From contig NZ_BAABHD010000072.1 in NCBI RefSeq assembly GCF_039541915.1, forward strand, positions 1 through 64,000: 64,000 nucleotides of DNA, written 5' to 3'. The DNA is from Nibrella saemangeumensis (GTDB lineage: Bacteria > Bacteroidota > Bacteroidia > Cytophagales > Spirosomataceae). Position numbers and translations under genes: made by a program. Positions within the stretch are counted from its first letter, which is position 1. Each line of letters begins with the position of its first letter. Positions 61,940 through 64,000 of the stretch are shown piece after piece. Under the pieces are notes generated by a model. That model had not been told where the DNA came from, ran no database searches, and saw only the letters and a program-made list of their open reading frames with translations.

Positions 61940-64000
61940 ATGCAAGTAAAAACGAGGGACATTAAAGACCTGTTCCCCATTGGCGCGGTTCAGGACGATC
62001 TGATTTTTTCCAAGTGGGGCGATATCACTGTAAGTTTCGAGGTTATCCTACCCGAAATTTATACGCTAAACGTGCAATGGGACGGCGAGGGTGACAGCCG
62101 CGTCGAAATGGGTGAATACCGGGAACTGGTTGAAGCCTGGTCTAAAGCTATAGGTGTACTGCCACCGCACACCATCGTGCATAAGCAGGATTGGTTTGTC
62201 GAAGAGAAGTACCAACCGAAGGTAACAGTAAATGCCTTTCTGGACAAAACCTCAGAGCGGCACTTTAACGAACGGCCTTACCTCAACCACAGATGTTTTC
62301 TGTTCCTGACGAAAACACATCCGGAACGCCGATCGGTCAGTGCCGAAGCCATTACGCTGGCAAGGACCAGGTTGGTATCGAAAGAGGTAGCCGATGCCAA
62401 AAAGCTAGATGATTTTCTGAATGCGGTCGAACAATGTAAGGCAATTCTGGAGAGCACCCGCCTGCTCCGGCTACAGCGCCTTACCACGAATGACATCGTT
62501 AGTACTGCCATCTCGCAGGGGCTGTTGGAACGCTACTACAGTTTGTCACTTCAGGAAGAAGTTGTGACACTGGCGGATATAGAACGTGATGATTGTTTAC
62601 GGATAGGAGGGAAGTTCGCCAAGTTTTACACCATCTCCGATGTGGATGATATGCCCGATTGGGTACTAACCCATAACCGGGTGGATGCGTACTCTTCGGA
62701 AAACTCAACGGTGTCGGTCTGTTTTGCCGCTCCGGTAGGACTTATGTTGCCTTGCAATCACATCTATAATCAGTATGTGTTTAAAGACGATAAGCATGTA
62801 TCGACTCCGGAACTGGAACAGCGGGCCACTCAGATGCGCTCCCTGGCGTCGTTCGGCAAAGCCAATGAAGTGAACGCCATGCTCATCAATGAGTACCTGA
62901 CGGAAGCTTCGCAATACGGATGGAATCCTATTCACGCACATTTCAATGTACAGGTCTGGACGGAGGAGAAAAGTAAACTGCCGGTATTGCGCAATCTGGT
63001 AAGTTCGGCTATTGCCAAAATGGGTGCCCGGCCCCGGGAAAACAGCCTTGATGCGATGGCGTTATTCTGGGCGGGTATTCCCGGTAACGCGGCCGATCTG
63101 CCGAAGGAGGACCGGTACTGGACGTTTACACCCCAGGCGGTTTGCCTGTTTAACCAGGAGACGAACGATGAAACCTCGCTGGCCACATCAGGTATCAAAC
63201 TGACTGAACGATTGAGCGGTAAACCGATAAACGTGGATTTCTCTGATGAGCCCATGAAAAAAGGCTGGATTACGAACCGGAACAAATTCATCATTGGTCC
63301 GTCGGGTTCGGGTAAGTCATTCTTTACCAACCATGCAGTTCGGAGCTATCACGCCCAGGACAGCCATATCGTAATCGTCGATGTGGGGCATAGCTACAGC
63401 AGTTTATGTGAGATGCTGGGCGGAAAGTACCTGACCTACGATCCCGCGAATCCGATTTCTTTTAATCCCTTTGTGATTGAGGGACGCGCTCAGCCGGATA
63501 TCGAAAAGAAAGAAGCCCTGAAGACACTGCTCCAGACGCTCTGGAAGCGACCGGAACAGCAGCAGACTCGCACCGAAGATACCGCCTTAGCCGCAGCTAT
63601 TGACGGGTATTACCAGTATCTGGCTCACCATGAGGACATTTTTCCTGGTTTCGATTCCTTTTACGAGTACCTTCAGAATGGTTTCGTCCGGTATCTCGAT
63701 GAACATAAAGTCAGGGAAAAACACTTTGACCTGGAGAACTTTATGTACGTGCTTCGGTCCTTCTACAAAGGGGGTGAATACGATTACCTGCTCAACAGCC
63801 GGACCAATCTGGATTTGCTCCACGACCGCCTGGTCATCTTTGAACTCGACAATATCAAAGATCATCCAATCCTATTTCCGGTGGTCACCATCATCATCAT
63901 GGATGTCTTTATCGCTAAGATGCGCAAGCTGATGGGGATTCGTAAGATCATCCTGATTGAAGAAGCCTGGAAAGCCATTATGAAGGATGAGATGGCCGAA
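61940..64000 (+). CDS. traG: TraG, VirB4-like conjugation ATPase (3' end outside window)
   Basis: Starts at ATG 61940 (MQVKTRDIKDLFPIGAVQDDLI), 11 bases after traF, and stays open to the window edge (687 codons seen). The N-terminal 420 residues form the VirB4/TraG N-domain; Walker A GPSGSGKSFF lies near residue 453, followed by HIVIVDVGHSYSSLCEMLGG and GGKYLTYDP; Walker B KIILIEEAWKAI appears at the right edge. It is the energy-providing ATPase of the type IV secretion system. Other tra genes should follow beyond the window. Confidence 0.95.
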   Translation, partial: MQVKTRDIKDLFPIGAVQDDLIFSKWGDITVSFEVILPEIYTLNVQWDGEGDSRVEMGEYRELVEAWSKAIGVLPPHTIVHKQDWFVEEKYQPKVTVNAFLDKTSERHFNERPYLNHRCFLFLTKTHPERRSVSAEAITLARTRLVSKEVADAKKLDDFLNAVEQCKAILESTRLLRLQRLTTNDIVSTAISQGLLERYYSLSLQEEVVTLADIERDDCLRIGGKFAKFYTISDVDDMPDWVLTHNRVDAYSSENSTVSVCFAAPVGLMLPCNHIYNQYVFKDDKHVSTPELEQRATQMRSLASFGKANEVNAMLINEYLTEASQYGWNPIHAHFNVQVWTEEKSKLPVLRNLVSSAIAKMGARPRENSLDAMALFWAGIPGNAADLPKEDRYWTFTPQAVCLFNQETNDETSLATSGIKLTERLSGKPINVDFSDEPMKKGWITNRNKFIIGPSGSGKSFFTNHAVRSYHAQDSHIVIVDVGHSYSSLCEMLGGKYLTYDPANPISFNPFVIEGRAQPDIEKKEALKTLLQTLWKRPEQQQTRTEDTALAAAIDGYYQYLAHHEDIFPGFDSFYEYLQNGFVRYLDEHKVREKHFDLENFMYVLRSFYKGGEYDYLLNSRTNLDLLHDRLVIFELDNIKDHPILFPVVTIIIMDVFIAKMRKLMGIRKIILIEEAWKAIMKDEMAE

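Noticed and set aside
1..64000. tRNA, rRNA or CRISPR loci
   Set aside because: None recognised by eye on either strand; a covariance-model search would be needed to exclude small RNAs.

Overview
The window looks like part of a large conjugative plasmid, or a plasmid-like element, from a Bacteroidota bacterium, most likely of the Cytophagales/Spirosoma type. Evidence: Bacteroidetes-type transfer genes (TraE/DUF4134, TraF/DUF4133, TraG VirB4-like ATPase), DUF3945/DUF4099 proteins, a Rep_3 initiator next to an iteron array, a ParA-type partition locus, a relaxase with a MobC-like partner and a VirD4-type coupling protein. Gene starts mostly lack Shine-Dalgarno sequences and sit in AT-rich leaders. 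The genus is inference.

Layout. 1-6.3 kb: a serine recombinase, a trypsin-like protease without a signal peptide, a DUF1579-like protein, and decayed insertion-sequence remnants (IS5-like, and three IS3/IS481-like fragments). 6.3-35.5 kb: one plus-strand hybrid NRPS/trans-AT PKS cluster with its own Sfp-type phosphopantetheinyl transferase, a two-enzyme pathway expected to make 3-amino-4-hydroxybenzoate (GriI/GriH type), an AMP ligase, an OsmC-like protein, three megasynthases, an HpaB-type flavin monooxygenase, a free-standing malonyl acyltransferase and a BaeB/PksB-like metallo-hydrolase. 35.5-38.6 kb: an IS110 transposase, a second serine recombinase with a perfect palindrome at its start, and a 5'-truncated sulfatase. 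38.6-39.5 kb: a RES/Xre toxin-antitoxin pair. 40.3-42.1 kb: the replication origin (about 16 iterons and a perfect DnaA box) and repB. 42.1-53 kb: plasmid housekeeping and accessory proteins, mostly minus strand, including three neighbouring DUF3945 modules, one separated from its DUF4099 half by a single in-frame amber codon. 53-58.5 kb: M23 peptidase, coupling protein, LytTR protein, relaxase and MobC. 58.5-59.0 kb: a long 8-bp-period array just before parA. 59-64 kb: parA, a DUF3408-like partner, a membrane protein, then traE, traF and traG, the last running off the window.

How the cluster should work (inference from domain order): an aryl acid, probably 3-amino-4-hydroxybenzoate, is loaded on A-PCP; KS-ACP adds one malonate unit left as a beta-ketone; Cy-Cy-A(Cys)-PCP adds and cyclises cysteine to a thiazoline; KS-DH-KR (protein 2) with the ACP at the start of protein 3 adds a second unit; KS-DH*-KR-ACP adds a third; a thioesterase with a cysteine nucleophile releases the product. 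Malonyl units come from the trans-acting AT. The HpaB-like enzyme probably oxidises the aminophenol ring. No matching product could be looked up here.
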